Under the pieces are notes generated by a model, which did not search any database, was not told where the DNA came from, and saw nothing but the letters and a program-made list of their open reading frames with translations. From an uncultured Lachnospiraceae bacterium (GTDB lineage Bacteria > Bacillota > Clostridia > Lachnospirales > Lachnospiraceae), in assembly GCA_910585345.1 (NCBI GenBank), contig CAJUDS010000003.1:1-64000 (forward strand): a stretch of 64,000 nt of DNA, read 5' to 3'. The position numbers were made by a program, and so were the translations under genes. This document shows positions 32,684 to 44,320 of the stretch, one piece after another. Numbering within the stretch: the stretch's first letter is position 1; each line of letters begins with the position of its first letter.

Positions 32684-33417
32684 ATTTTTCCTCCTTCTTC
32701 TATTTTTCGATCTATATACATTTTCCGTTTCATGCGTTCCAAAGCAAAAATATGTCTGATCACTTCTTCCCTTACCCGTTTATCGATCTCCATAAAACCG
32801 GCCCGGTAACGGTACTGCCCGGCCTTGTCCGGCACAGCCTTTCCGTCCAGTATTTTCAAACAGAGCGCATAGGGTTTTCCAAAAACAAATCTGCAGTAAA
32901 CCATATCATTGACATGATAACGGCAGGTTCCAACAAACTGCAGTCCGCCGCCGCTGATATCTACAATCGTACTTTCCCCCATGGGAATCTCATCATCCAC
33001 CAAAAGCAGCCCCTGCGTGACAAAAAACTGCCGCTCTTCTTCATCCATGGCTCTGTCCTGCATTGGTATTGTACATTGGTAGCGGTAATACTCACGCCGC
33101 TGGTTTTTTTTCAGATCATCGGTCATACGCAGAAGGACAAAATACAAGCCCTCCTTTTTATAGCGCTCAATGACAACGGCAGGGCATTCATAAATACCGC
33201 TGGCAGCATAACAATACAGATCCAGCCTGCTTCCTTCTGACAGCAGGACAAGCTTGCCCTGCTCAATGGGCAGATAAACTTCAACGGAACCGTCCTCTTT
33301 TACATCACTGATTTTACTCTGGTAAAACAGATCATACTCTTCTTCCGAATTCCGCATATCATACGGGCGCAGTTCGATTCTGACCCCCGGCCTGACGATC
33401 TTTTTAACGATATCCAT
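32680..33417 (-). CDS. flagellar brake protein YcgR (PilZ)
   Basis: A 245-aa YcgR-like protein with an N-terminal YcgR domain and a C-terminal PilZ domain. The cyclic-di-GMP-binding marks are seen: RREYYRYQC (RxxxR) near residue 110 and DISGGGLQF (D/NxSxxG). It would slow the motor when c-di-GMP is high, acting on MotA or the switch. The start at 33417 (ATG) has GGGGTG upstream; a GTG 9 bases earlier is possible. It is positioned between flhG and cheB, overlapping cheB by 4 bp. Confidence 0.9.
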   Translation of the reverse strand: MDIVKKIVRPGVRIELRPYDMRNSEEEYDLFYQSKISDVKEDGSVEVYLPIEQGKLVLLSEGSRLDLYCYAASGIYECPAVVIERYKKEGLYFVLLRMTDDLKKNQRREYYRYQCTIPMQDRAMDEEERQFFVTQGLLLVDDEIPMGESTIVDISGGGLQFVGTCRYHVNDMVYCRFVFGKPYALCLKILDGKAVPDKAGQYRYRAGFMEIDKRVREEVIRHIFALERMKRKMYIDRKIEEGGKI

Positions 33418-33422
33418 ATTCT

Positions 33423-34307
33423 TCACCCCGATTTTTTTCCATTCACGATATGGGAAAAAAACGCCGCCATACCACGTTTTTTCAGTTTCTTATTCATTTC
33501 TTTGTTCATAAGTGTCGCCGCAATCTCCTCATAGGCAATTGCTGATTTTGCCGCCGGATTGTACAATGACACCGGTGTCTGCTGCATAATTGCGTCAAGC
33601 AGCTGGTTGTCATAAGGCACATAGCCCAAATACTGAATCGGAAGTTTTAAATATCTGGATACTACCGAATTCAGCTTATGAAACAGACTTTTCCCCTCTT
33701 CTTCAGAGTCCACCCTGTTGGCGATTACTTTAATCTGTGAATTTTCTTTTCCAAACCGGGGATGTCTGTTTAATGATTTCAACAGCGAATAAGAATCGGT
33801 AATGGAAGTAGGCTCCGGTGTAGTCACGACCAGTATCTCTCCGCTTGCCACCAGAAATTCCAATACCGCGTCTGAAATCCCAGCCCCCGTATCTATAATA
33901 ATAACATCCGCAATCGCGTCCAGCTCAACCAGATTCTGGATGATGTAATTCAGATACTCTCTGCTCAGGTTGGAAAGTCCCGCAATACCGCTCCCACCTG
34001 AGATAAATCCTACGTCGCCAGGGCCCCAGGTAATAATATCTTTTATATTCTTTCCTTTGTAAATCAGATCACTTAAATTATTCTTGGGTATGGTTGCAAA
34101 CATAATCTCAATATTGGCAAGCCCGAAATCCGCGTCCAGAATAATGACCCGCTGGCCCATTTTTTTAAACTGAAGCGCCAGATTGATACAGGTATTGGAT
34201 TTCCCCACGCCGCCTTTTCCACTTGTTACCGTGATAACTCTTGCAAGAGGCCTGCTATTCTGCGAAGATGCTTTTATAATATTTCGTAACTGTTCCGCCT
34301 GATCCAT
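33423..34307 (-). CDS. flhG: flagellar number regulator FlhG (MinD-like ATPase)
   Basis: A 294-aa MinD/ParA ATPase (also called YlxH or FleN) that controls flagellar number and placement together with FlhF. The deviant Walker A SGKGGVGKSN, ILDADFGLANIEIMF and VIIIDTGAGIS are present, as is a C-terminal basic amphipathic tail. An N-terminal DQAEQLRNI region corresponds to the FlhF-activating helix. The ATG at 34307 is chosen because GGAGGAGG precedes it by 5 bases. Confidence 0.94.
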   Translation of the reverse strand: MDQAEQLRNIIKASSQNSRPLARVITVTSGKGGVGKSNTCINLALQFKKMGQRVIILDADFGLANIEIMFATIPKNNLSDLIYKGKNIKDIITWGPGDVGFISGGSGIAGLSNLSREYLNYIIQNLVELDAIADVIIIDTGAGISDAVLEFLVASGEILVVTTPEPTSITDSYSLLKSLNRHPRFGKENSQIKVIANRVDSEEEGKSLFHKLNSVVSRYLKLPIQYLGYVPYDNQLLDAIMQQTPVSLYNPAAKSAIAYEEIAATLMNKEMNKKLKKRGMAAFFSHIVNGKKSG

Positions 34308-34325
34308 AGGCGCCTCCTCCACACT

Positions 34326-35539
34326 TTATCTTTTGCCGCCAAGCAGTTGCTTTACCGTCTTCTGCGGATTGAATCTTTCAATATCATCCGGTACGTTTTG
34401 TCCGTATGTCACATAGGACAAGGCCGCACCTGTATAGAGTTTTAAATTCAGGAGATTACCAAAAGCAGATGTTTCATCCAATTTGGTAAAAATCAGCTTG
34501 TATTCCGTCATATCATGATAAGCGTCCGCAATGCTGAGCAAATCCCGGTATTTGGTCGTCGCACTGACAACCAGGAACACCTCTTTTTCCGCTTTTTCAT
34601 CTGCGGAATGAATAAACTGGCTCATATTGTTGCGCTGCGCCTCGTTGTGATGGGAATGTCCGGCAGTATCTACCAAAATATAATCATAGTCGCTGTAATC
34701 CGTAAGAGAAGCCTCTATTTCCTCTACGGAATAGATCACACGGAAGGGTACTTCCAGTATATTCGCATAGGTGCGAAGCTGCTCTGCTGCTGCAATCCTG
34801 TATGTATCCGCCGTCAGCAGTGCAATCTTCTTTTTGCCGTCAACCCGGAAACGGGAAGCAATCTTAGCAATGGTCGTCGTCTTGCCCACACCGGTAGGAC
34901 CTACAAAAAAGACAATCTTCGGTCCCTTTTCCGCAGGTTGTATCGGCATTGGCTTCCCAAATTTTAAGATCATTTTCTGATATACATTGGACAGAACATA
35001 ATCCATCGGCATATTGGGCTTACTGCTTTTTTCAATCTCCTCAATGATCTGGTTGGCATACTTTTCATTGACTTCATTCTCTACCATCGTATTATGCAGC
35101 AGCTGCATAAATGCCACTGTTTCATTTTTTTCTTCTTCTTCCGCCTCGTCCTGCTCTTTCTTTTTCTCTTCCTCGGAAGGTTTTAACTGTTGTTCCAACA
35201 GATTCTGCAGACTGTCAAGTTTCTCTTCTATAGCCTTTCCACTCTGGTCTTCTTTCGGTTCCATCGTACTCTGCAGCAGATCGCTTGGCAGAATGCCGCC
35301 CGGTTCCGTGGGCCGGCTCTCTGTCAGCGGAATTTTGGGAGGGTCTTTTTTGACGGCAATTTTATCCGTATCATCCTCCAAAGCCGCCGTTACTTCCACC
35401 ATCTGCGGCTTAAAGGCCTTAAAAAGCCCCTTTTTCTTTAACGTACGGACATTCATAATAACTGCGCTCTGTCCCAATTCCTTTTTGGCCTGCTCCACAG
35501 CCTCCGCTTCCGTTTTTGCCTGATATTTTTTAATAATCA

Positions 35540-35540
<1 letters not shown>
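34326..35540 (-). CDS. flhF: flagellar SRP-like GTPase FlhF
   Basis: This 404-aa protein has a B domain (IIKKYQAKTEAEAVEQAKKEL), an acidic, low-complexity linker (about 90-150) and an SRP-type NG GTPase domain with GPTGVGKTTTIAKIA, LLTADTYRIAAAEQL, ILVDTAGHSHH and FTKLDETSAFG. It recruits early flagellar parts to the membrane and is controlled by FlhG, encoded next. Its start overlaps the flhA stop by one base (TAATG). Confidence 0.95.
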
Positions 35541-37573
<2,033 letters not shown>

Positions 37574-37636
37574 CTGTCCTGCTCCTTCCCCTTTATTTAT
37601 ACAACGTTACAACCCTGCGCTCCCGCGGACTGACAC

Positions 37637-38746
37637 TTATCGCCCGCGTGCGCTGTATACCATTGCCAGTACTTCCGCCACCGCCTGATAGAGCTCCGGC
37701 GGTATCAGCTCCCCTATCTCCACATTGGCGTACAACATACGCGCCAACGGTTTATTCTCCACAATCTCCACATTGCTTTCCCTTGCCGCTTCCTTAATCT
37801 TCTGCGCCAGGAAATCCTCTCCCTTTGCCGTCACCACAGGCGCCGTATGCTCGTTTTCATCATATTTGATGGCCACCGCATAATGGGTCGGGTTTGTAAT
37901 TACCACATCCGCCTCCGGCACCGCCTGCATCATACGCCTTCTGGACGCCTCCCGCATACGCTGACGGATTTTGCCTTTGATCTGCGGATCCCCTTCCGCA
38001 TTTTTCATCTCATCCTTGACTTCCTGCTTTGTCATTTTCATATCTTCAGCAAATTTCCATTTCTGGTAGATATAATCCAAAGCGGCGATAACCATATAAA
38101 ACATGGATATTTTGATGCCAAGATTAATCACAACATCGCCCACAAGAGCAATGGACTGCATCAAAGGGATATCATACAACGAAAACAACAGCCCCGCCTG
38201 GTCTTTCAGTGTGGAATACACCAGATAGGCAATCATGGCTATCTTTACAACTGCTTTCCCCAGTTCGACCAGAGACTGGGGCGAAGCGATTTTTTTCAAT
38301 CCTTTGAGCGGATTCATTTTGCTGAATTTCGGCTGCAGCGGTTTAGAAGTAGGCCTCCATTTTACCTGAATCAGATCGCCTACAAAAGCCACAATAAAAC
38401 CGACAGCCATGAACGGCGCTAATACCAGCAGAATACGCAGCATCATATTCCGGATCACCGTATGTACCGCAGCGACCGGAAGCATGCCGTCCTGCATAAT
38501 CGTGATCTCCGGAATCCGGTTATAGACCATGGAGAAACATTCTACAAATTTCCCTCCGATCCATGCCACTGCCACCTTCAGTATCAGAAACATAGACAGC
38601 AGCGAAAGCCCCATACCAACCTCTTTGGATTTTGCCACCTGTCCTTCTTTTCTGGCGTCATCCAGCTTTTTGGGGGTAGCCGCCTCCGTTTTTTCCCCAC
38701 CCGGTCCGTCTTTGGCGAAAAACTGCAGATTATAGACCAGCATCAC
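37637..38746 (-). CDS. flhB: flagellar export substrate-switch protein FlhB
   Basis: The 369-aa FlhB has a GGEKTEAATPKKLDDAR start, four membrane segments and a cytoplasmic domain with the autocleavage motif NPTHYAVAI, cut between Asn and Pro, which switches export from hook to filament subunits. The start may be GTG 38746 or ATG 38743; GGAGGG lies 7-10 bases upstream of them, and both overlap the fliR stop. A 63-bp gap separates it from flhA. Confidence 0.96.
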   Translation of the reverse strand: MMLVYNLQFFAKDGPGGEKTEAATPKKLDDARKEGQVAKSKEVGMGLSLLSMFLILKVAVAWIGGKFVECFSMVYNRIPEITIMQDGMLPVAAVHTVIRNMMLRILLVLAPFMAVGFIVAFVGDLIQVKWRPTSKPLQPKFSKMNPLKGLKKIASPQSLVELGKAVVKIAMIAYLVYSTLKDQAGLLFSLYDIPLMQSIALVGDVVINLGIKISMFYMVIAALDYIYQKWKFAEDMKMTKQEVKDEMKNAEGDPQIKGKIRQRMREASRRRMMQAVPEADVVITNPTHYAVAIKYDENEHTAPVVTAKGEDFLAQKIKEAARESNVEIVENKPLARMLYANVEIGELIPPELYQAVAEVLAMVYSARGR

Positions 38747-39525
38747 ATCATTCCCTCCACAATGCGGGTCACAATAACCCGCATCTCCCGGAACACAAAA
38801 TCCGCAGCGCCCGGCAGCATCACTGTCGTAAAAAACAGGGTCATCAGCCCTACCAGTATTTTGAGCTGAATACCCACCGCAAACATATTCATCTGCGGCG
38901 CAACTTTGGCCAAAATGCCCAACACCGCATTTAATATCATAATAACCGCAAACACCGGAAGACAGATCCGGAAACCAATGGTAATATATTCTGATAAAAA
39001 CAGAATCATACTGGAAACCAGCGCCTCCGTACGAAATACCGCACCGTTTACGGGAATCATTTCATAGGTATCGGCGACTGCAGATAAAAGAAACTGATAC
39101 ATCCCACTCACCAGCAGCATCAACATTGTAATATACTGGAGAAACATACCCGTAATACTGGAATTCTGCCTCGTCGTTGGATCCATCATGCTCACCATAG
39201 ACAACCCGATATTCATATCAATTATCATACCCGAAAAAGTGACGATCGTCGTGCAGAGCTGCGCCCCAAACCCAATCAAAAGACCGGTTACCGCTTCTTT
39301 CATCACGATCACCCCATATCCCCAGACTGTCTGGTAGGCAACCGCCACATGCGGGGCCGACGTATGATAAAGAAGCAGGGAGATAAAAAAGCCCAAAACG
39401 ACCTTTACTCTTTTGGGTGTATTATTCATACCAAAAAAGGGGGCAACGGAAACAAAACAGGTAATACGCACGAAAATGAGCAGAAAATATTCTAACTCGT
39501 CCAAAGAAAAGCTATAGTCAATCAT
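38743..39525 (-). CDS. fliR: flagellar export gate protein FliR
   Basis: A 260-aa hydrophobic protein with about six membrane segments (YFLLIFVRITCFVSVAPFFG first) and the FliR-typical GMIIDMNIGLSMVSMMDP loop. It forms the export gate core with FliP and FliQ. The ATG at 39525 lies 4 bp after the fliQ stop; an upstream frame to 39582 merely overlaps fliQ. Confidence 0.95.
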   Translation of the reverse strand: MIDYSFSLDELEYFLLIFVRITCFVSVAPFFGMNNTPKRVKVVLGFFISLLLYHTSAPHVAVAYQTVWGYGVIVMKEAVTGLLIGFGAQLCTTIVTFSGMIIDMNIGLSMVSMMDPTTRQNSSITGMFLQYITMLMLLVSGMYQFLLSAVADTYEMIPVNGAVFRTEALVSSMILFLSEYITIGFRICLPVFAVIMILNAVLGILAKVAPQMNMFAVGIQLKILVGLMTLFFTTVMLPGAADFVFREMRVIVTRIVEGMM

Positions 39526-39529
39526 ACGC

Positions 39530-39799
39530 CTACCTGATATAAAGACTGAAATTAGACCACAACTGCACCATATATTCCACAATGGAATTCAGCATCCAGT
39601 GTCCCAATACCATCAGCCCCAGAAACACACAGATCACTTTGGGAACGAACGTAAGCGTCTGCTCCTGAATAGAAGTCGCTGTCTGAAAGATACTGACAAC
39701 CAAACCGATTACAAGGGAAATGAGCAGCACAGGCGCTGAGGTTTTTATAATCAGATATAATGCATCCCGTGATATCGCCGTTACAGTATCGACTGTCAT
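39530..39799 (-). CDS. fliQ: flagellar export gate protein FliQ
   Basis: An 89-aa protein with two membrane segments (LYLIIKTSAPVLLISLVIGL and VICVFLGLMVLGHWML) and the conserved SIFQTATSIQEQTLTFVPK loop between them, characteristic of FliQ. It is the small subunit of the FliPQR export gate. Normal length. Confidence 0.96.
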   Translation of the reverse strand: MTVDTVTAISRDALYLIIKTSAPVLLISLVIGLVVSIFQTATSIQEQTLTFVPKVICVFLGLMVLGHWMLNSIVEYMVQLWSNFSLYIR

Positions 39800-39829
39800 C
39801 CCATTCCCTCCTTTTTTCGCAAACTGCCG

Positions 39830-40720
39830 TTAATAAAATGTTTTTACCAGCCCTCCGATAATCAGGTTCCAGCCGTCTGCCAATACAAAAAGCAGTATCT
39901 TAAACGGCATGGAAATCGTCGTAGGCGGGAGCATCATCATACCCATACTCATAAGCGCTGACGCCACTACCATATCTATGACAATAAACGGTATATAAAT
40001 CAAAAATCCAATAATAAAAGCCGTCCTGAGTTCGCTTACAATAAAGCTGGGAATTAATACCGAAGACGGAATACCGGAAAGGCTTCCGTCCCATTCCTGA
40101 TCTGCAATCTCCATAAACATCCGCACATCCTTGACCTGCGTCTGTCCATACATAAACTCCCGCAACGGCTCCATACCGGCTTCAATAGCCTGCTCCTGCG
40201 TAATCTCTCCCCGGTCAAAAGGCTGCAGCGCAGTCTCATTGATTTCGCTAATAATGGGGTTCATAATAAAAAAGGTCAAAAACAACGCAATGCCAATCAG
40301 AACCTGATTGGGCGGAACTGTCTGCGTATTCAAAGCAGTCCTTGTAAAATGCAGCACAATGATGATCCTCGTAAAAGAGGTCAGCATAATAATAAGCGCC
40401 GGCGCCAGTGCGATCATTGTCAGAATGATCAATATCCGCACAGGCCCCGCAACATTCCCATTTCCGTTATCATAGGTAATGGTAAGGTTGTTCGCCACAT
40501 TCAATTCTTTCAGATCATCCGCATCTTCCGCAGAACCGGGTTCGTTGATATTGGTCCGCGTATCGGTTGTGCCCGTGAGATTGGTTTCCCTTCCGGACAA
40601 GCTGTCCGTATTCTCCATAGCCAACGCAGTCGCAGAACTGTTTAAAAACAATATGCCTACTGTAAACAGCAGGCATATTGCAAGCATTAATTGTTTTCCG
40701 GAAAAAAATCGTTTCATCAT
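39830..40720 (-). CDS. fliP: flagellar export gate protein FliP
   Basis: The 296-aa FliP starts with a cleavable signal sequence (LMLAICLLFTVGILFLNSS), followed by an extracytoplasmic segment and four membrane segments with the family blocks PALIIMLTSFTRIIIVLHFTR and LIPSFIVSELRTAFIIGF. Either of two adjacent ATG codons (40720, 40717) may be used. It is coupled to fliO upstream (7-bp gap) and forms the gate pentamer. Confidence 0.96.
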   Translation of the reverse strand: MMKRFFSGKQLMLAICLLFTVGILFLNSSATALAMENTDSLSGRETNLTGTTDTRTNINEPGSAEDADDLKELNVANNLTITYDNGNGNVAGPVRILIILTMIALAPALIIMLTSFTRIIIVLHFTRTALNTQTVPPNQVLIGIALFLTFFIMNPIISEINETALQPFDRGEITQEQAIEAGMEPLREFMYGQTQVKDVRMFMEIADQEWDGSLSGIPSSVLIPSFIVSELRTAFIIGFLIYIPFIVIDMVVASALMSMGMMMLPPTTISMPFKILLFVLADGWNLIIGGLVKTFY

Positions 40721-40727
40721 ACTGCGC

Positions 40728-41090
40728 CTACTTTTTTTGTTTTCTCAACTTTGCATTTTCCAGAATACGGGCAAAACTGGGAACACCATTTTCCTGATTC
40801 ACAGGCAGTATAAGTTCTTCTTCGGAAAGCTCTGCCAATTTCGTCATGGTATCCTTACATACTGCAACTGCAACATACGTTTTCCCCAGTCTCATAATCT
40901 GGACATATTTATTGGGTGCGATCCTGCATGTCTCCAACACGGAAATATTGCCGCCTTCCTGTTTGATTCTCTGAAAATTAGCAATATAACGAGTGGTAAC
41001 ATATGTAATACCCAGTACCACGCAGAAAAGTATCAGCACTGTCATAAACTGAACAAAGGATTCCACTCCACTTACGGATGTAAGCAGCAT
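40728..41090 (-). CDS. fliO: flagellar export gate assembly protein FliO
   Basis: A 120-aa protein with one membrane segment (FMTVLILFCVVLGITYVTT) and a cytoplasmic domain containing ISVLETCRIAPNKYVQIMRLG, the FliO/FliZ pattern. It helps assemble FliP. It starts at the cheY stop codon and ends 7 bp before fliP. Confidence 0.88.
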   Translation of the reverse strand: MLLTSVSGVESFVQFMTVLILFCVVLGITYVTTRYIANFQRIKQEGGNISVLETCRIAPNKYVQIMRLGKTYVAVAVCKDTMTKLAELSEEELILPVNQENGVPSFARILENAKLRKQKK

Positions 41091-41452
41091 TACCCTACAA
41101 CCTTCTGTACGGCTTCCAATACACGCTCCGCCTGGAACGGTTTTACAATAAAGTCTTTCGCACCTGCCTGAATAGACTCAATTACCATCGCCTGCTGACC
41201 CATTGCAGAACACATAATAACCATTGCGCCCGGGTCGCCGGCCTTAATCTTTTTCAGGGCCTGGATGCCGTCCATCTCTGGCATCGTAATATCCATCAGC
41301 ACCAGATCAGGCTTTATCTCGTTGTATTTCTCGACAGCCTTTAATCCGTTTTCTGCTTCTCCGGCAACATTATACCCATTTTTTGTCAAAATGTCCTTAA
41401 TCATCATTCTCATAAATGCTGCATCATCACAAATTAAAATATTTTTCGCCAT
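41090..41452 (-). CDS. cheY: chemotaxis response regulator CheY
   Basis: A 120-aa single-domain response regulator. It has DD at 9-10, the phospho-acceptor Asp54 (VLMDITMPEM), Ser/Thr in IMCSAMGQQ and Lys in VKPFQ. As in Bacillus it lies between fliY and fliO. CheY-P binds the switch proteins FliM and FliY and is dephosphorylated by FliY and CheC. The ATG at 41452 has GGAG 8 bases upstream; a GTG 9 bases earlier is less likely. Confidence 0.95.
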   Translation of the reverse strand: MAKNILICDDAAFMRMMIKDILTKNGYNVAGEAENGLKAVEKYNEIKPDLVLMDITMPEMDGIQALKKIKAGDPGAMVIMCSAMGQQAMVIESIQAGAKDFIVKPFQAERVLEAVQKVVG

Positions 41453-41470
41453 TTCTCTCACTCCTGTGTT

Positions 41471-42742
41471 CTACTTTATAATTTCAGTTACACGAATGCC
41501 AAAACTTTCTTCAATTACAACAACTTCACCTTTGGCAACAAATTTACCGTTTACTAATACATCTATCGGCTCGCCGGCTATCTTATCCAATTCTATGATC
41601 GTACCCGGTGAAAAATCCAATATTTCGGAGATGGATTTGCTCGTTCTTCCCAGCTCTACCGTAACCTCAAGCGGTACGTCCATAATCAGGCCGATATTTT
41701 CAGGAGCGTTTGCCATCCCGTAACTCTCGGAAAAATTTTGGAACTGAGCGGGCTGCACATTGGGCATCTGCATCTGCGGCATTCCCATGCCCATCTGCGG
41801 CATCTGCATCTGCGGCATTCCCATACCCATCTGCGGCATCTGCATCTGCGGCATTCCCATACCCATCTGTGGCATCTGCATCTGCGGCATCCCCATATTC
41901 ATTTGTGACATATCCGGTGCCGGCGCCGATGCCGGCGGAGGATTATAGGCCTGTGGCTGCGGTGTCTCTGCAGGCGCCGGTGCAGCAGCAGGCGCTGGCG
42001 TCGGCGACTCCCCTAACTGTTGATTGATAAACGTATCATACAGAGACTTTGCAAAGTCGATCGGATACAACTGCAAAATTGTGCTTTCTACCAGATCGCC
42101 GATTCGCATTGTAAATGCGATTTTACAGAATGTTTTGGTCAGAAAACCAGCAATCTCTTCCGGCTTCTTAAACTCCGTCAAATCCACCAGACTGGCCTCC
42201 GGCGGACTGATGTCTATCATCTTTCCAAGCATGGTGGAAAGAGAAGTAGCAGAAGAACCCATCATCTGATTCATTGCTTCTGAAATCGCGCTTAAATGCA
42301 GTTCCCCCAATTCCCCTTCAGTGTTAGTGCCGTCGCCGCCCATCATCAGGTCCGTGATGATTTTTACGTCATTCTCTTTCAGAATCAGAACATTACTGCC
42401 ATCCAACCCTACGGTATAACGTATCTGAATGAATACACATGGCTTTTCATACTCTTCCACCATCGTATTCCAGTTCGAAAGCGTAACTACAGGCGTCGTA
42501 ATATCCACTTTCTTGTTTACAAGGGAATAAAGAGTGGTAGCGGAAGAACCCATGCTGATATTGGCTATTTCGCCAATCGCATCCCGCTCCGTACTTGACA
42601 GCAGCGAATTGTCGATTTCATCGCTTCCGCTCCCGCCTGCCGCCGAAGCCTCCTGTGTGCTGTCCGCCGGGGTTTCAGACGCACCGTTGTCTATTCCGCT
42701 CAAAAGGGCATTTATCTCATCCTGAGACAACATCCCATCCAT
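41471..42742 (-). CDS. fliY: flagellar switch phosphatase FliY (FliN-CheC fusion)
   Basis: This 423-aa protein begins with a CheY-P-binding peptide (MLSQDEINALLSG), followed by a CheC-like phosphatase domain with two motifs (IGEIANISMGSSATTLYSL and ISEAMNQMMGSSATSLS). A Pro/Met/Gln-rich linker follows, with four 12-residue repeats, and the protein ends in a FliN/SpoA domain (VPLEVTVELGRTSKSI). FliY replaces FliN in Firmicutes, forms the C ring and removes phosphate from CheY-P. The linker is unusual: it is encoded by nearly perfect 36-nt tandem repeats. Confidence 0.95.
   Translation of the reverse strand: MDGMLSQDEINALLSGIDNGASETPADSTQEASAAGGSGSDEIDNSLLSSTERDAIGEIANISMGSSATTLYSLVNKKVDITTPVVTLSNWNTMVEEYEKPCVFIQIRYTVGLDGSNVLILKENDVKIITDLMMGGDGTNTEGELGELHLSAISEAMNQMMGSSATSLSTMLGKMIDISPPEASLVDLTEFKKPEEIAGFLTKTFCKIAFTMRIGDLVESTILQLYPIDFAKSLYDTFINQQLGESPTPAPAAAPAPAETPQPQAYNPPPASAPAPDMSQMNMGMPQMQMPQMGMGMPQMQMPQMGMGMPQMQMPQMGMGMPQMQMPNVQPAQFQNFSESYGMANAPENIGLIMDVPLEVTVELGRTSKSISEILDFSPGTIIELDKIAGEPIDVLVNGKFVAKGEVVVIEESFGIRVTEIIK
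41764..41907. repeat. 36-nt tandem repeat in fliY, four copies
   Basis: Four head-to-tail 36-nt units (41764-41799, 41800-41835, 41836-41871, 41872-41907) encode GMGMPQMQMPQM-type dodecamers. The first three differ at only one or two positions; the fourth is more diverged. Copy-number change would stay in frame and alter linker length between the phosphatase and C-ring domains. Confidence 0.92.
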
Positions 42743-42745
42743 GTT

Positions 42746-43726
42746 CTACTCCTCCTCTCTTATTACTGACGTTACCTGCACCGCATATGTATCATTGTTT
42801 GCCCCCGGCAGCGCCGTAAATTTTTTAATATTACCAACGTAGATATTCAAATCATTGTCCACTTTGGAATCCAGTCTTATAATGTCTCCTACCTGCAGAT
42901 GAATAAAGTCATTGACCGATATTGCGCTGTTGCCTAACACTGCTTTGACCGGCACATCCACCCGGCGCAGCATCGCTTCGATATATTCCTCGTAATTTTC
43001 ATCCTTCACTTTCTTAATGGTAGAATACCAGTATTTTGTATTCAGATTATCCATAATGTCTTCCAAAACAAGATAAGGAAGACAGATATTCATAAATCCT
43101 TCCACGTCGCCGATTTTTATATTCAGGGTGACGATGGCGATCATATCGCTTGGAGAAATAATCTGGGCAAACTGAGAGTTTGTCTCAATCCGTTCCAGAA
43201 CGGGCGATACTTCTATTACATTTTTCCAGGGATCCCGCATAAGCTGGATACAAATCACAAGGATTTTTTCTACGATAATCATCTCTATTTCGGAAAAATC
43301 CCTGCTTTTGTCCAACGGATTCCCCTGGCCCCCAAGCATCCTGTCAATAATGGAAAATGCCAGATTGGCCGTCAGATCTACAATAATATCTCCCGGCAGA
43401 GGATCAAACGCCACAATCCCCAACACGGCAGGATTGGCCAGCGAATTGGTAAACTCGGAAAACGTTACGGTTTCCGAACTGGCAACCTCGATCTGTACGC
43501 TTTTACGCAGATAGATCGGTAAATTCGTAGATAACAACCGGGCATAGTGCTCATATATAAATTCCAGTGTTCTGAGGTGCTCTTTGGAAAATTTGACGGG
43601 CCGTTTAAAATCATAATCCTTGGCCTGCTTCTCATCTTTTCCCTGCATCTCGTTTGCATCAAATTCGCCGCTGCTCATCTGTGACAGCAGCATATCTATT
43701 TCAGCTTGGGATAAAACCTCTCCCAC
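42746..43726 (-). CDS. fliM: flagellar motor switch protein FliM
   Basis: The 326-aa FliM has the N-terminal CheY-P-binding peptide (LSQAEIDMLLSQM), a middle CheC-like domain that lacks phosphatase residues (LEFIYEHYARLLSTNLPIYL, then IIDRMLGGQG) and a C-terminal SpoA domain (VPVKAVLGNSAISVNDFIHL). It forms the C ring with FliG and FliY. The start is GTG with GGAGGTGA upstream. Confidence 0.96.
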   Translation of the reverse strand: MGEVLSQAEIDMLLSQMSSGEFDANEMQGKDEKQAKDYDFKRPVKFSKEHLRTLEFIYEHYARLLSTNLPIYLRKSVQIEVASSETVTFSEFTNSLANPAVLGIVAFDPLPGDIIVDLTANLAFSIIDRMLGGQGNPLDKSRDFSEIEMIIVEKILVICIQLMRDPWKNVIEVSPVLERIETNSQFAQIISPSDMIAIVTLNIKIGDVEGFMNICLPYLVLEDIMDNLNTKYWYSTIKKVKDENYEEYIEAMLRRVDVPVKAVLGNSAISVNDFIHLQVGDIIRLDSKVDNDLNIYVGNIKKFTALPGANNDTYAVQVTSVIREEE

Positions 43727-43772
43727 TTCGGCTCACCTCCCGTCCTCTCTCTATCATATACCAACGAAAGGT

Positions 43773-44291
43773 TTATTGGAAGATAATATCGCTAAAAGAA
43801 ACTTGGAAAATAAAGTCAGAATCAAACATTGACTGAATCCTGCGCAAAATATCCTCCCGCATCAAATCCTTATTAGACTGCGCTTCCTCCCATGTATAAC
43901 TGCCGATAATGTCATAAACCTCACCGGTTATCAGGCTCTCCTTGGAACTGATATCCGCGCCATACGCTTTATAACCGTCATTTTTTGTATCCATTGACAA
44001 TGCAATCGACACCAGACAATAATGTGCCTGCCCGTCTTCTCCTATTTTCAAAGGAATTGTCATTTGATCCGGAATCTTATAGACTTCAATATCCTCCATC
44101 GGCACATCCGGTTTCATTGCTCCGGCTCCTGCACCGTCTGAAAGTTCCAGCTTCATCACTTCGGCAATGTCTGATACAAGCGCCGCAGTCTTTTTGGAAG
44201 CGTTGTTTACATTAACCATCATAATAGAGGTCAGCACCAGATTGACAACCAAAAGCGCCAGTATAATGATGGATAATAAATTTCTTTTCAT
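43773..44291 (-). CDS. fliL: flagellar basal body protein FliL
   Basis: A 172-aa protein with one N-terminal membrane anchor (LSIIILALLVVNLVLTSIM) and an extracytoplasmic domain related to stomatin-like rings (LVSIALSMDTKND, then RIQSMFDSDFIFQVSFSDIIFQ). FliL surrounds the stator and supports torque. It lies between motB and fliM. Identity rests on anchor, size, C-terminal FliL pattern and position. Confidence 0.85.
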   Translation of the reverse strand: MKRNLLSIIILALLVVNLVLTSIMMVNVNNASKKTAALVSDIAEVMKLELSDGAGAGAMKPDVPMEDIEVYKIPDQMTIPLKIGEDGQAHYCLVSIALSMDTKNDGYKAYGADISSKESLITGEVYDIIGSYTWEEAQSNKDLMREDILRRIQSMFDSDFIFQVSFSDIIFQ

Positions 44292-44320
44292 GAACTCCTC
44301 CTCCTGCTTTTCCCTTATTC

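Noticed and set aside
41710..42027. CRISPR-like or antisense ORF signal at the fliY repeats
   Set aside because: 36-nt units are contiguous, without spacers, and encode the FliY linker. Opposite-strand frames are by-products of the repeat.
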